64,000 nt of DNA from Strongylocentrotus purpuratus (GCF_000002235.5 NW_022145604.1:29299291-29363290); one strand, 5' to 3'; positions 34,046-46,310 are shown, counted from the first letter of the stretch. The notes: generated from the letters alone by a model not told the origin. Program-made: numbers and translations.

Positions 34046-34614
34046 ATAATCGGTGGGGTGACAAGACCTCGTATCTCAAAAATCATGAATTTTCAGGAGA
34101 GCGAAAACACTTTCCTGTCTCAACAAATTTAGTGGTGTGACACCGTCCTTTCTTTTTAAAACTGGAATATTTATACAATTTTTAATGTCATTGTTGAAAT
34201 ACAGTAAAATAATTGTTTTTATATTTGAAAGTGAGTTACGAGGTTTTTGCGTTTATCTACATTGAGATACGAGTTCTTACTTTCAACTCGATCTGAATGA
34301 GTTACGAGGATTTGGTTAAATAAGTTACGAGGATTTGAATACACTAACTTCGGTACTGTTAGGCCGTGTGTGAGTTACGAGGAAAAAGGAATTACTTATC
34401 TTATGTTAACAGGTTTTGTCAGTGCAGTTTCAAAGGGGGTTAAAGTTACGAGGTTTAGTTTAAGGGTGTTTGTGTGGTATTTGTGAAAAAAACCGAGAAG
34501 GATTCGTTCCATGGATTTATCAGGTGGTGTCCTAGGCGATTAGGTACAAAATTATGCAAAAAAATCAAAATCTCAAAAAATTGAGATACGAGGTTTTGTC
34601 ACCCCACCGATATA
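34046..34614 (+). mobile_element. MITE D, ~560 bp, with internal GTTACGAGG repeats
   Basis: The termini CGGTGGGGTGACAAGACCTC and its near-perfect complement at the right end form a ~30-bp inverted repeat. TA or ATA flanks both sides (34046-34048 and 34612-34614). The related locus at 58256 reads through without it. The interior holds five direct copies of (A/G)AGTTACGAGG (34233, 34299, 34322, 34372 and 34443). The terminal repeats contain the variant GAGATACGAGG. No coding capacity. Confidence 0.85.
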
Positions 34615-34796
34615 CATCTTTCTGTGTACAGTGCTTGTAACTTTACCAAGACTGGGGCAAATTTCTTATAATTTTGATGATTCCAGAACCTAGCTTGCAG
34701 TACACACCAAAACTTATGCTAGATGAACAACCTTATCTGATCGATTCCACACCGTTTCTTTCACAATGCAATCGCATGCCCAGAACTCAACTTTAT
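34615..34796 (-). mobile_element. MITE A partial copy (continuation of repeat F)
   Basis: Matches the second half of the family (CATCTTTCTGTGTACAGTGC, GATCGATTCCACAC, CAATGCAATCGCATG) but stops at CAGAACTCAAC, without the terminal ACCT/TTAA. The same join to repeat F occurs at 58256, so both loci copy a composite unit. Confidence 0.85.
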
Positions 34797-34799
34797 CTT

Positions 34800-36570
34800 G
34801 AACCTGGTTCACGGGCTGAAAGTAAAAATACACTTTCATTAACACAGGCGATTATAATCGTGCCACAATCATGTTATCATATATTATTATTTTGCTGCCA
34901 ACATGATATGGGAGCAGGAGTGGGGGGGGGGGGTGATTCTATTGATATTTGAAATGGATTAATGTCTTGTGGAGTTAGTTGCATGACAGGTCAACTTTTA
35001 AAAATAAAATGTATGATGAAATCAGGCATTACGATTCAAAATTAATCCCAAGAATACATGTTTGTAAACATGGTATCGCCGTATAAGGTGAAATTCAAAT
35101 CACAAATATGTCAACTAATGTATCACTAGAAACTAGTGTGTGCAGCTGAATATACGATTGCGTCTTATTTTGTTTACAAGCGACAAATTCATTTATTTTT
35201 GTATCGCTGAATTTGTCATCAAAGTAAAACCATGCGCGGGTTTTAGAGTGAGGCAAAAGATTATACATTTAGCCTGACGGTAGTGAAGTAAGAGAAAGAA
35301 CTCAAGAGAAGATGAAAACACAGGTACTGAAAATGTGTGAGATGTCATAGGACATCGTTTTTTTTTTAGTGCAAATCATGTCCATACTGTTATCTCACAC
35401 ATCTCAGCAGCGTTCGGAGATCTCTTCAGGTGCTATGCCGGGGCTGTATTTAAGCGTTTTGTAATTTATAATTATCATTACTTCGAATGTTTCTAAGCAT
35501 TGTATTTTGATGACCTTGTCGAATCAAAGTTTCAACTGTGCAAAAATGAAAATATAGTTAGTTTTTTAAAATCAATGAATATCTACTTTAATCCATTTTA
35601 CGGCTCTAAAGCATGACCGAGTTTGAAAGAATAGAGCATTCAACAAAGGGAATAATTTTGCTCCTGAGGCGAAATAAGAAAAAGAAAAGGTCAACCTATT
35701 TCATTATGCACGCAAGGCAAGCGGGAGATTGAGACATACCTTTCGGCTTTTATTTAGTGAGATTAATAGGATGTAGTAATGTAGACATTTCAGATCGACT
35801 TAATCCTTAAGTTTATAATTTTTGAGTGAATTCCCCTTTTTCAGAATCTACATGCCAATCATAATAGGCCTCTTTTGTTTTGTTTTATTATTATTGATCG
35901 CTAGGGTTTTTCTTTTCCTTCTTTTCCACTGTTATTGCTGTGTTTTTTTTCGGTTAGCGTCTTGTTTGTCTGTTTGATTTGTGTGCAATTTATGAAATCT
36001 GATCATAATTTAATTTTTTTTTTTTAACTTTTGGCTCACTCCCCCTCCCCAAATCTATTTTTCAAAACTAGTCTAGCAAAAAATGTGTATTGATTAAGAA
36101 GAAAAAACGCAAAGTCTTACAAAATCTTAATTATGTAATAAATGTATCTCTATAGAAAATATAAAGATACCAACACTTGAGTTGGAAATGTTGAAATGTA
36201 AATAATCTTTTTATAACTATATTCACCTTCACTAAACTTTACGGTAGCGTATAGTGTACTATACTATAGGAATACCAATCAACTTCTCAGTCTACTTTTA
36301 TTTAGCGGGGTTGTTTTATATCAAGAACTGAGTATAATATTTTCTTAAGATTTCTTGAAGGGATTTATTTCGCTAGTGTATTAAATTAGGATTGTATTTC
36401 ATGGTGAATCTGAGTTGGGCAACTGTCTTTTCATCGTTTTCTTGTAATACACACATTCTCATGCTATGATACTATATGTCCCTAATCCAAGTATTTTGAT
36501 ACATTTATTGTCTTCTTCTATATGCTGCTTTTGACCACTAATGTTTTCGCGTTCATTTAATCAATTTCAC
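34800..36570. other. AT-rich region, no gene recognised
   Basis: Contains a G-run at 34921-34932 and otherwise unremarkable sequence. No splice-bounded open frame was noticed. Confidence 0.45.
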
Positions 36571-36597
36571 CAAGAAAAAGAGAGAGAGGGAGAGGGA

Positions 36598-36636
<39 letters not shown>

Positions 36637-36713
36637 AAGAGAGGGAGAGAGAAAGAGAAAAGGAAGAGAAAGAGAGAGAGAGAGAGGGGGTAGAGAGAGA
36701 AAGGTAAAAGAGC

Positions 36714-36762
<49 letters not shown>

Positions 36763-36782
36763 GGGGAGAGAGAAAGAGAAAA

Positions 36783-36813
<31 letters not shown>

Positions 36814-36950
36814 TGAAAGAGAGAGAGAGAAAGAGGAAAAGGAAGAGAGAGAGAGAGAGGGGGAGAGATAGAGAGGTGAAAGAGAGGTAGATATATATAT
36901 ATAGAGAGAGGGTGAGAGAGAAAGAGAGAAAGAGAGAGAGAGAGAGATAA

Positions 36951-36993
<43 letters not shown>

Positions 36994-37017
36994 AAGAAAG
37001 AGAGAGAGAGAGAGATT
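36571..37017 (+). repeat. Alternating (GA)n and (TA)n microsatellite
   Basis: Blocks of GAGAGA alternate with TATATA at 36717-36760 and 36889-36902. The two (GA)n-(TA)n blocks resemble each other, suggesting an internal duplication. The Ser/Leu-rich minus-strand ORFs are artefacts. Confidence 0.95.
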
Positions 37018-38290
37018 TGCCAATTTGATAGGTATCCAATATATTGTTACTTTTGATTAAACCTAAACTATATGGGTTATTCAAAGGTGCATTAGTACTA
37101 CCTCCGAAGCATTTTAATGCATAATAATCACGAAGCCCCGTCAAAAAAAAATAGATATCGAAATGATCAAATGGCAACAAGACGACTAGCCAGCGGGAAA
37201 GGAAATTAAACTGAAATTTTAGTTTTAATGCATAATGCAATCCGGGGATATTCATTTCCTGGCACTCTGTATCTTTCGTAGTCCCCTTCTCCCCGTTTGG
37301 GCGACCGGTCATGTATTTATATCATGCCTCTTACGATTTTTTTTTGTATGGATTCCCCCCTATTCTTTAAAGGGTTTGAAAATTAAATATGTTATTAACA
37401 GAATGATGACCATGACAATCAAACATCTCATTTCTTTTGCGTTCTAATGAATGGTAATTTTCATTTTCATGTCAATCATAATTTAATTCTGTATAATCAT
37501 ATCTGATTGGTACACGTCTGTAAAATTACAAATAGCAAATGATCTCATTATTCTAAAGTGGCGAACTGTTTTATATTTTACCTTTCACCTGATTAAATAA
37601 TGTGACATGTTAATGACGCCAACTGTTGTTAACTAAGAGACTCTTTGACAATCCCTCCTTGTTTTATGACAAATATATGCAAAGTCGTAATTGGAGCAAA
37701 ACACATTCATAGCTAAAGTGTAAATGATTGAAAAGTCAATATACAAATTTGACATAAAATGAGAGATTGAGCCATTCACTCGTTAACCGCAATGCTGTTT
37801 TATTCTGGATAAAATATGAATTATGTGTAGATTAAATAAAATGTATATTTTATAAAGATGAAAACTAAATTGCCATAGATTTATCAGACCTTCCGCTTAG
37901 CAGACAACCTTGTCCTTATCCTAAGGACGGTCTAATGGAATATGGATTAGTGATGTTAGTTGGCGTGTCGATTCTCGAGGTTCGCTTGAAGGGGAAAGAG
38001 TGACAGGTGTTAATGTCAGGTCACTTGAATATTAAATATTCATATAGGCCTACATATACAGTATATTGGTTTAAGGGAAAAAGCTATCAGTAGAACCAAT
38101 CTATTTGAATCAAACTAAAGAGGATACGACGGTATACCCATTTAATATTGAATGCGCTTCACTTAACCTGCCTACGGTTCAAGGGCCCCTGATTCCATAG
38201 TCTGTTAAATCAAATTAATACAATATTAGACAACTTTTGAAATACTTGTACATTATTTTCTCGTATGACTCTTATTGAAATGATAACCCG
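37018..38290. other. AT-rich region, no gene recognised
   Basis: No domain, splice-bounded exon or repeat family could be supported here. Confidence 0.45.
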
Positions 38291-38297
38291 TTTTAGT

Positions 38298-38416
38298 AGC
38301 AGTAGTAGTATTTGTCGTAATAGTAGTAGTAGTAGTACTAGTAGTAGTAGTAGTAGTATTAAAAGTAGTAGTAGTAGCACCAGCAGTAGTATTTGAGGCA
38401 TTATGTGTAGTAGTAA

Positions 38417-38448
<32 letters not shown>

Positions 38449-38452
38449 ATAT

Positions 38453-38494
<42 letters not shown>
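38298..38494 (+). repeat. (TAG)n microsatellite, left block
   Basis: GTAGTAGTA runs with interruptions (ATTTGTCGTAATAG, TTAAAAG, ACCAGCAG). It ends exactly where the foldback element begins. Confidence 0.95.
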
Positions 38495-38496
<2 letters not shown>

Positions 38497-38755
38497 ATGT
38501 AAAGGAGCTAATTTCCGCTCGTCGAGGAGTGTGATTAGGGACCACTCCTTTTGGAGTGAAATTTGGACGGAATTCACCCTCAAAAGATGTAAAGTTAGCT
38601 CTTAAAAGACGATAAATTCAGTCTTTTAGACAAAAATCGGTCTTTTTGGAGTGAACGTTACATCTTTTGAGGGTGAATTCCATCCAAATTTCACTCCAAA
38701 AGGAGTGGTCCCTAATCACACCCCTCGACGAGCGGAAATAAGCTCCTTTACATTA
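38495..38755. mobile_element. Foldback MITE, 261 bp, 98-bp arms
   Basis: Left arm 38495-38592 and right arm 38658-38755 are reverse complements with three mismatches in 98 positions. They start TAATGTAAAGGAGC and end GCTCCTTTACATTA. The ~65-bp centre repeats part of the arm (TTTTTGGAGTGAA). Its position in the middle of a (TAG)n tract suggests insertion at TA. No coding capacity. Confidence 0.92.
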
Positions 38756-38763
38756 ACAGAGAG

Positions 38764-38797
38764 AGTAGTAGTAGAAGTAGTAGTAGCAGTAGTGGTG

Positions 38798-38845
<48 letters not shown>

Positions 38846-38865
38846 GTAGCAGATCTAGTGGTAGT
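38764..38865 (+). repeat. (TAG)n/(TGG)n microsatellite, right block
   Basis: AGTAGTAGAAG, GTGGTGGTGG and TAGTAGTAG runs, the continuation of the left block beyond the foldback element. Confidence 0.95.
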
Positions 38866-39534
38866 AGCTTATTACATAAGTTGAACAACAAATTATGGTG
38901 GGCGAAAAGGAATGAAGAAATGAGTACACCCACTATCCTACTTTGAGAAATCATCTCCACTTGTCTGTAACCTTTGACTATTCACATGCAACCAGAATTG
39001 ATGAATTTCTAGGAACGAACTTCACCCTTCATTTCCCATCGGTCCTCGAGCGAGTTAGCATGAAGCCTTGCCTAATCAATTACGCCAATGTTCACGATTA
39101 AATGTAAACAATAATAATGATAATAATAATAATAATAAAACGGTGCTTATTCCAAATGAATTATTTATCAATAAAGCAGGATTTCCGAACATCATCCTTT
39201 TTGGTTGCAGCCATCATTCGCCTGGAATTATTTTTCTAATTTTATGATAGATTTTTTTAGCTCGAAGGTGTTATCTGGATACTCTGGATCAGTATAAGCT
39301 ATTATATGCTGTTTAGGGGGCTTAATTATGACATCATTGACAGTGTGATCTTCAGTATCCTATCCTGCAAAAAAAAAAAAACATTGACAGAGTTATCTTC
39401 AGTATCCCATCCTACAAAAAAAAAGCATTGACGTGGGAGATGGTAGAATACGATTAAATCTTTTGTTGTTGTTTTACATGATTTGTTCCCTTTATATTCA
39501 CAGGTGCTGTACATAGTCAGGCATTTAAAGGTAA
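38866..39534. other. Intergenic DNA, with a short A-run-bounded repeat
   Basis: Includes GACA(T)TGACAGWGTKATCTTCAG-like sequence twice near 39335-39405, separated by an A-run. No gene recognised. Confidence 0.45.
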
Positions 39535-39898
39535 AGACCAGTTATGGTCATGCGATTGCATTGTGAAAGAAACGTTGTGGAATCGATCAGAAAAGGTTGA
39601 TCATCTAGCATCTAGCATCTGCAAGGTTCTGGAATCATCAAAATGATAAGAAATTTGGCCCATTCTTCGTAAAGTTACAAGCACTATACACAGAAAGATG
39701 TATATGGGACTACCCTATATCTCTCACAGACCATGAGAGAAACAAATTTACCAAATATATGAATTAGTAGGCAGTTTCCCGGCAATTTTTTTATCATCAT
39801 GTATTAGTCAAAACATATTCTTTCACATGATTGGTAATGAGAGCTTCCATTTCATTTTTTGAAATTGGGGCATTTCCAATACTGGTCTTTACCTTTAA
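39535..39898 (+). mobile_element. MITE A, complete copy
   Basis: The element 39539-39894 has termini AGGTAAAGACCAGT and ACTGGTCTTTACCT that are exact inverted repeats, flanked by TTAA on both sides. It is nearly identical to the copy at 29772, so both are recent. Confidence 0.95.
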
Positions 39899-40069
39899 CA
39901 AATCAATACAACATCATTATCGATATAACTCTTGTCCTTTAGCTTAAAATCATACATTTTGACACGACTTAGATGAACTTTGGATTGACTAAGGCAAGGA
40001 TTAAATACTGTGATTTGTTTTAAAAAAATGTAATCTTTAGTTTTCCTACAGTCAAGAATTAGGAGAACT

Positions 40070-40165
40070 CATAATATGATGGTGATGATGATCATCATCA
40101 TCATCGTCGTCGTCATAATAATGATAATAACAATGATAATGATAATAATCATAATGATGATAAGG
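40070..40165 (+). repeat. (ATG/ATC/ATA)-type microsatellite
   Basis: GATGATGATCATCATCATC and AATGATAATAA runs; the I/M-rich ORFs on both strands derive from it. Confidence 0.9.
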
Positions 40166-40356
40166 TTAATACAAATAAAACAGATCACTACCACTAGCGA
40201 ACACCAAATATTATGTCCCGAATTTATTTCTGTGCGATCATTTTCGACCACTAGTCGAATTCCCAAGTTACTTCAAGGAGCTTAGACATACCTCCTCGGT
40301 TACTCCAACTCAGCAATATACTGTACCTTATGCCTTACCTAAAACTCTGTCGTCTT

Positions 40357-40552
40357 TTAAAGCCTATCTGTACTAGTTTATTTGATGGATTATAGACCAC
40401 CCTGCAAGGTCACTGACATGTGGTTATCTCTTCAAATCATCTCTCAATTGACATAAGAAAAAGAGGATCATGGGGGGCCAATAGTCACCGATTAGGCATT
40501 GTTTACTATATAGAGGGCGCAAGTAGCTATAAGTTGTGCAGTGGGGCTTTAA
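40357..40552 (+). mobile_element. MITE B, complete 188-bp copy
   Basis: The element 40361-40548 lies between TTAA duplicates. Left AGCCTATCTGTAC, right GTGCAGTGGGGCT. Interior agrees with the copy at 29136. Confidence 0.93.
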
Positions 40553-40869
40553 GCCTTTTACCTTACATCGTTGGACTAAATATTTTGAATCAAACTTGAG
40601 GAGGGTGTCGGGCCACATCCAATAAGATAAACATTTTCAAAAAAGAAGGAAAACATTGTATTGTCAAAGACTAAAGACTGAAGACTCAATTTTGGTCTAT
40701 AGATTTTTTTTTTTTGCCAAAGGGTGTTAATTTTTTTGCATACATACACAAATATTTGATTAATTAGTTTTTGATTTCCCTACAAAGGACTGTTATAAAA
40801 AATTAAAAAAACATAAACCAATTTTTGAATGGGAAGGGGTCGTCTTACTTACATGTACAACCGTCTCTC

Positions 40870-41010
40870 ATATCCACACGTGCGCAGACACACCCACACA
40901 GACACACACGCACACACGTACGTACGCGCACACCCCACCCACCTACACACACAAACATACGCCCACGCACCCTCGAGCAACGCATCTGCTATAATTATGA
41001 CGAAATGTTG

Positions 41011-41041
<31 letters not shown>

Positions 41042-41115
41042 CATCTGTCTCTCTTCCTCTACCCTCTCTTCTCTTATCTTCTCTGGTCTTCTCTTCTCTT
41101 CTTTTCTATTCTCTT
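40870..41115 (+). repeat. CA-rich then CT-rich microsatellite
   Basis: ACACACGCACACACG at 40880-40975, then CTCTCTCTCT and TCTTCTCTT at 41012-41115. Confidence 0.93.
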
Positions 41116-42364
41116 CTCTAAAGAAATTTTTAAAGGGTTTTGGACAGTTTCTGTCATGTGCAGCGCACTTTCCATAACCATTGCCCAGCTTCAACATTAA
41201 TATGTGTGCCAAAATAGGCCATAAAGCATAAGAAGCGCGTTGAATTCATAACAAGATTTAAAATCCTGGAGACGTCTTTTTTTTGTGTACAAGACTGAAA
41301 TCTCATTATTTTGGCGGCTTGTAATTATTTGGGCGGTTAAATTACACTATAGGTATTGTGAGAGAAAGAAAATGAAGAAGAGCGATGTGACGGGAAATGA
41401 AAGGGTTTCAACTTCAAGGAGAAGAACCATGTTACATACAAAGATTACCATGGCAACTAAATATGCATTGTTATGTGTTTGTCTGATATTCACATTGAAA
41501 TATGAGATATGAGACAACAAATTACAGATATGACCGAATCGTAGAAGAGATCTGGTTTCTAGAGACAATGAGGAGAATAGATAGAAGAAGTTGGTATTTG
41601 GATGTACCCCGTTTTTATTCAAAATGAATGTCAAGAGGATGCTTATGACTGTAATGCAACCTACGGGCAATTCTGTTTTTTAATAGTTGATATTTGTTTT
41701 ATTTATTACAAAAATGTACGTTTACTGAGGTGAATCAGCTTTACAGAGGGTCCTTGATATCTCATTTTATGAATACCTAAACAAAATTTCTCCCCTCTCC
41801 CTCCCCTTCCCATCCTATGGATGGATATATCACCATACAACGTACAAAGTACTAAGTATCAACATAATAATTGTATGTGGTTCTGGCTTTTAATATTCAA
41901 AATAATTTATGTTCTCCTGTATACGTTCATTATTTGATACAACTTGTTCAATATGTGTACTTGGTTAATCTCATAGATTTTGTTTCCCTTTTAGAATGCG
42001 TTGTGTTGCCTGGTTTGATGTTATCTTTTATTCATTCTCATTTCGATATGAACATACAAACAATACATCATGTGAACGCAACATTACATTGATATGATTG
42101 ATATGTGACAGACATAGTGTTAAATATTAAACAATAGTAAAAGAAAATGAAAATAACTGAGTGAATGACTTATCACAATGACCTAAAACAGAGTGGCGTG
42201 CCATAGATATCATTGATTTTAACCCAGATAGCCAACACAAGACTTTTACATAACTCTTTTTCTCTACAATAAATACCATCATTAACCACTAGACATTTTC
42301 ATTAATTCAAAGCAAGACACTTGATGATAAGGAGAGTAACGGAATAAGTCCTGAACAGAGTGAG
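41116..42364. other. Intergenic DNA, no gene recognised
   Basis: Short ORFs on both strands (41285-41670) overlap each other and have no domain or splice support. Confidence 0.45.
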
Positions 42365-42692
42365 TATTTACAGGGTGATGTTCATACGTTAGGTATTTAC
42401 AGAATGGTGTTCATATGTTACGTATTTAAAGGATGGTATTCATACATTACGTATTTACAGAGTAGTGTTCATACGTTACGTATTTAAAGGATGGTATTCA
42501 TACGCTTCGTATTTACAGGGTGGTGTTCATACGTTACGTATTTAAAGGGTGGTGTTCATACGTCACGTATTTACAGAGTGGTGTTCATACGTTACGTATT
42601 TAAAGGGTGGTTTTCATACGTTACGTATTTAAAGGGTGGTGTTCATACGTTACGTATTTACAGAGTGGTGTTCATACGTTACGTATTTGGGC
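42365..42692 (+). repeat. 29-bp minisatellite, about 11 units
   Basis: Tandem GTTCATACGTTACGTATTTA plus (A/C)AGGGTGGT. Two unit types alternate irregularly: TTTACAGAGTGGT and TTTAAAGGGTGGT. Because 29 is not a multiple of three, the 71-codon ORF across it reads three frames in turn and is not a gene. Confidence 0.95.
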
Positions 42693-42852
42693 TATTATGT
42701 CTGTGAGTGGTCATGATCATTAGAAACGGTATAAGTGCCCCCTACAACATGAATGATGAATACAATGGCGGTCACTAAATCCTTTACTTTTTATTAATTT
42801 TGTTGAATCCTATACGTTTAAAAGCTGTGGGTATGGTAAAGATTTAAATGTT

Positions 42853-43226
42853 TTAAAGGTAAAGACCAGTATTGGAAACGCCCCAATTTCAAAAAATGAA
42901 ATGGAAGCTCTCATTACCAATCATGTGAAAGAATATGTTTTGACTAATACATAATGACAAAAAATTTGCCGGGAAACCGCCTACTAATTCATGTATTTGG
43001 TAAATTTGTTTCTCTCATGGTCTGTGAGAGATATAGGGTAGTCCCATATACATCTTTCTGTGTATATTGCTTGTAACTTTACGAAGAATGGGCCAAATTT
43101 CTTATCATTTTGATGATTCCAGAACCTTGCAGATGCTAGATGTTAGATGATCGACCTTTTCTGATCGATTCCACAACGTTTCTTTCACAATGCAATCGCA
43201 TGACCATAACTGGTCTTTACCTTTAA
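42853..43226 (-). mobile_element. MITE A, complete 366-bp copy, inverted
   Basis: The element 42857-43222 has perfect termini AGGTAAAGACCAGT/ACTGGTCTTTACCT and TTAA on both sides. The interior is the reverse complement of the 29772 and 39539 copies. Confidence 0.95.
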
Positions 43227-44200
43227 AGAATGTTTGTGAAGAACTGGTGCGTTTTCATAATAAATTTATATTCTTGGTGATCGATGCCCAGACATAAAAT
43301 GAACTATTCGTTTATAGCGAACCATTAGATCATGGTAAAATCAGGTATTATACATGTATTTCTACAAGACAAAGGCCTCCCGTTGTACGAAATCTACACG
43401 CAAGCAAGAATAAATAAACATTCAAAGTGGTAAACCAATTCTATTAAAAACAGACTTTCTGTTTGGTAAACCTGCTTTTTATTTAATGATTTATGGAGCG
43501 CCATCGAAGAGTTCAATCAAAACCAGGCCAATCATAACATTAGATTATTGATGACATGATTTTCGTTTACAAATTTCATTTGAGATTTAAGGTGTTTTGT
43601 GTTTGATGTTAGGCGGGTCTAACTCAACCTTTCAGTTTTGACCGTGCAATTCATTTTCAAGAATACTGACATGAGCAGAAACCGCACAAAAATAACAAAT
43701 TCTGATTGGCTACCGGTGTTCCAAATTGATCATTCACATACAACTTCAATAAACGTAGATTTATCGGTGATCCGACAATCTGGCGACATTTGCTTCAAAG
43801 GATTGGGTTTAGGGCTGGAATTTAGGGATAGAATTAGAGTTTTGAAGGATTTGCATGGTATTAAGGTAGGATTACAAATTATTGTTCGAACTTAACCGCT
43901 TGGGAATGAATTATTGTTGCCTGAGCAGAGTGTCGTATGATTTGTTTATCGCCATGAGAAATGTCGTCTGCTTTATCCCGTCGTGGTGACTTGTCTTGCC
44001 TGTGACGTAGTAAAGTGATGGTCACGTGATCAAGGAGTGTTCCATGTCCGAAGTAATATGAAAGACCAAAAAACAAAAACAAAAACATCCTGTCTGTTTA
44101 ACGAAGGAAATATGACTGTCATGTGGACGTCAGCCGGCAAGGATCCGTCAGTTGCTCTGTAAAGATACGAAGGACAAGATAAAACACAATTAATCATGAT
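43227..44200. other. Intergenic DNA, no gene recognised
   Basis: The 85-codon ORF at 43638 has no domain. On the minus strand TCTTTACAG near 44161 followed by an open stretch was considered as an exon but lacks further support. Confidence 0.4.
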
Positions 44201-44208
44201 TATCAATG

Positions 44209-44375
44209 ATTTCAATTCAATTCAAACGAACATTTATTTTCTTCCAAACAATACAATTTATAAGTAGGAACATAAATATAATTAAAGAACTTGTATTACA
44301 AGGAAGAAGGCGCGAAACCCGAAAAGCATAGCTTGTAGTGAGTACGTACGCCCGAATACATAAATACAATTATAC
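44209..44375 (-). mobile_element. Antisense LINE 3' end with (TTGAA)n tail
   Basis: TTCAATTCAATTC (the complement of a (TTGAA)n tail), then AGGAAGAAGGCGCGAAACCC and AAGCATAGCTTG, shared in diverged form with about 30825-30890. No RT codons remain. Confidence 0.55.
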
Positions 44376-44418
44376 ATTATACATTATACATTTAATAACA
44401 GTGATGGATGAAGAATGC

Positions 44419-44611
44419 TTAAATCCCATCAGTACTAGTGTACAGGAGGGATTAGATCTCCCTGCGAGGTCACTGGACAGGTTGTTATCTCATCAAATTG
44501 GCTCTCAATAACATAAGAAAAAGAGGATCACGGGGACCAATGGTCACCGATTATGCATTGTTTGTTATATAAAGGGCACAAGGAGCTATACGTAGTATAG
44601 TGGGACTTTAA
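44419..44611 (+). mobile_element. MITE B, 185-bp diverged copy
   Basis: The element 44423-44607 lies between TTAA duplicates. Termini ATCCCATCAGTAC and GTATAGTGGGACT. It is more diverged from the copies at 29136 and 40361 than they are from each other. Confidence 0.9.
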
Positions 44612-44789
44612 ATCGAATAATCATTTATTTTCGCAAGTTTAATTGTCAGAGGACTCAGAATAAATAAATCCTGATGAACAAGAAAAATGTTGAGCGACAG
44701 AAGATAAAGTTTGTAAATCCATTAAACTTATACTTTTAAAAAAAATTGTCTATCATGTATTGGGCTGGGATACTTTCGCATTAAAATCA

Positions 44790-44865
44790 TCATCTCTCTC
44801 TCTCTCTCTCTTTCTCTCTTTTTTTCTCTCTCTGTCTCCCTCCCTCTCTCTCTCCCCCAACATTG
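44790..44865 (+). repeat. (CT)n microsatellite
   Basis: CTCTCTCTCTTTCTCTC runs. Confidence 0.93.
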
Positions 44866-45978
44866 TCAAGTTTCATACCATATTGTGATAACTCTTAATT
44901 TGTTGAAAACGACAGGAAAGTATAAAAGCAAACATGCACTTTTTTAATTTATGAACAGATTAATTGTCATAATTATTTTACTATTATCATGCTTTTAAAT
45001 ATGCAGACCCTGTTTCGTAAAACTTATCATAAATATAAACTGTCTCATTATTTTATATAATGGATATAATGCCAACATCCAAAGAAATGAAACTATTTCA
45101 GTTGCTAATAGCTTATAATAGTAATCGATTATTTAAATTTCTTCATTATCATTATTATTATTATTTTGTTGTTGTTTTGTGTTGGAGTTTTTAAAAAATA
45201 TTAATAGTTAAATTAATTTAAGTTTTATTAAACAGGAGGATGATTTAACGGGACCTCGGACTCGTCCCCTTTGATACGAGGACAAGCCATCCCTCGAAAT
45301 TAGTTAACGTATATTGTTTTTCCTTTGATATAACAAAAACATCCATCTACAATAATTATTGTCTCATATTTGTTTACCACACTCCATTATACAAGGCTGG
45401 GGGCAAACGAAAGATTCAGATTCATGACATCTTTGTAATATGAAATAACAAAATCCGATAAGTGGTATTAAATAACGCATAATCTTTTAGTGAGATTGCT
45501 GTCCGAAACAGAACTAGCGTAATGATCAGACGAGCATAATTATTTCGCCGCGAGGCAAATCCTTTAGCATGTTCTGTTTATAAAATGAAAGTACAACATT
45601 TAAGATGGTGTAATATTTCAACAAATGAATAACCAATGCATTGTAACCAGATAGTAGTATACCCCAAGGCCCTGAGTCGCCCTGTCTCCAATATGAGACT
45701 AGGGGTCGATGGACACCCCCCTTAATAATTTTTCATTTTCTTAAATGCATTTTTCTCTCCAGGCATGTAACCAAATTGACACGTACGTCAATGATAGGGC
45801 GGGGTTCCTCAGGCTAGTGAATACGTGTTTTTGAAGCAATAATTAGAATATCCAATTTCTAATCCACCCATTACCAAACTATATTTGGCATTTTTAATAT
45901 ATCTTCTTACGAATATTGCTCGCCAAATGTCAGATAATGGACAGTGTTTGAGAGAGTGGAACATAAAAATAGAGTATC

Positions 45979-45983
<5 letters not shown>
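44866..45983. other. Intergenic DNA, no gene recognised
   Basis: AT-rich with one ATT run near 45150. Nothing further is supported. Confidence 0.45.

Positions 45984-46020
<37 letters not shown>
45984..46020 (+). repeat. (GT)n microsatellite
   Basis: About 18 uninterrupted GT units. Confidence 0.97.
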
Positions 46021-46021
<1 letters not shown>

Positions 46022-46159
46022 GAAGCTGCTTGACCTTCGAAGGGGAGTGCCTGAAATGCGAAGTTTGCTACCATAATTCCATGAAAATGAGTCTCTAAAA
46101 AGTTTTGAACGATAACCCAAGCAGTCGATTGAGTATCCCCTGATCATGTTGATCAGCTA

Positions 46160-46185
46160 AAGGAGGGGCGCGGGGCGGGAGGGGG

Positions 46186-46226
<41 letters not shown>

Positions 46227-46252
46227 GAGAAGGGGAGGGACGGGAGGGGTTG

Positions 46253-46286
<34 letters not shown>

Positions 46287-46310
46287 AAGGCAGATATACT
46301 GAGACAGAGG
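46160..46310 (+). repeat. (GA)n microsatellite with G-rich interruptions
   Basis: GAGAGA blocks at about 46187-46220 and 46255-46285. The minus-strand P/S/L-rich ORF is an artefact. Confidence 0.94.

Noticed and set aside
36553..37312. 251- and 156-codon Ser/Leu/Tyr/Ile-rich minus-strand ORFs
   Set aside because: They read (GA)n and (TA)n repeats, and several frames are open only because of the repeat.
42491..42706. 71-codon ORF
   Set aside because: It cycles through three frames of a 29-bp minisatellite.
44030..44215. Minus-strand exon after TCTTTACAG near 44161
   Set aside because: The frame soon becomes Phe/Val-rich low complexity, with no donor or domain.
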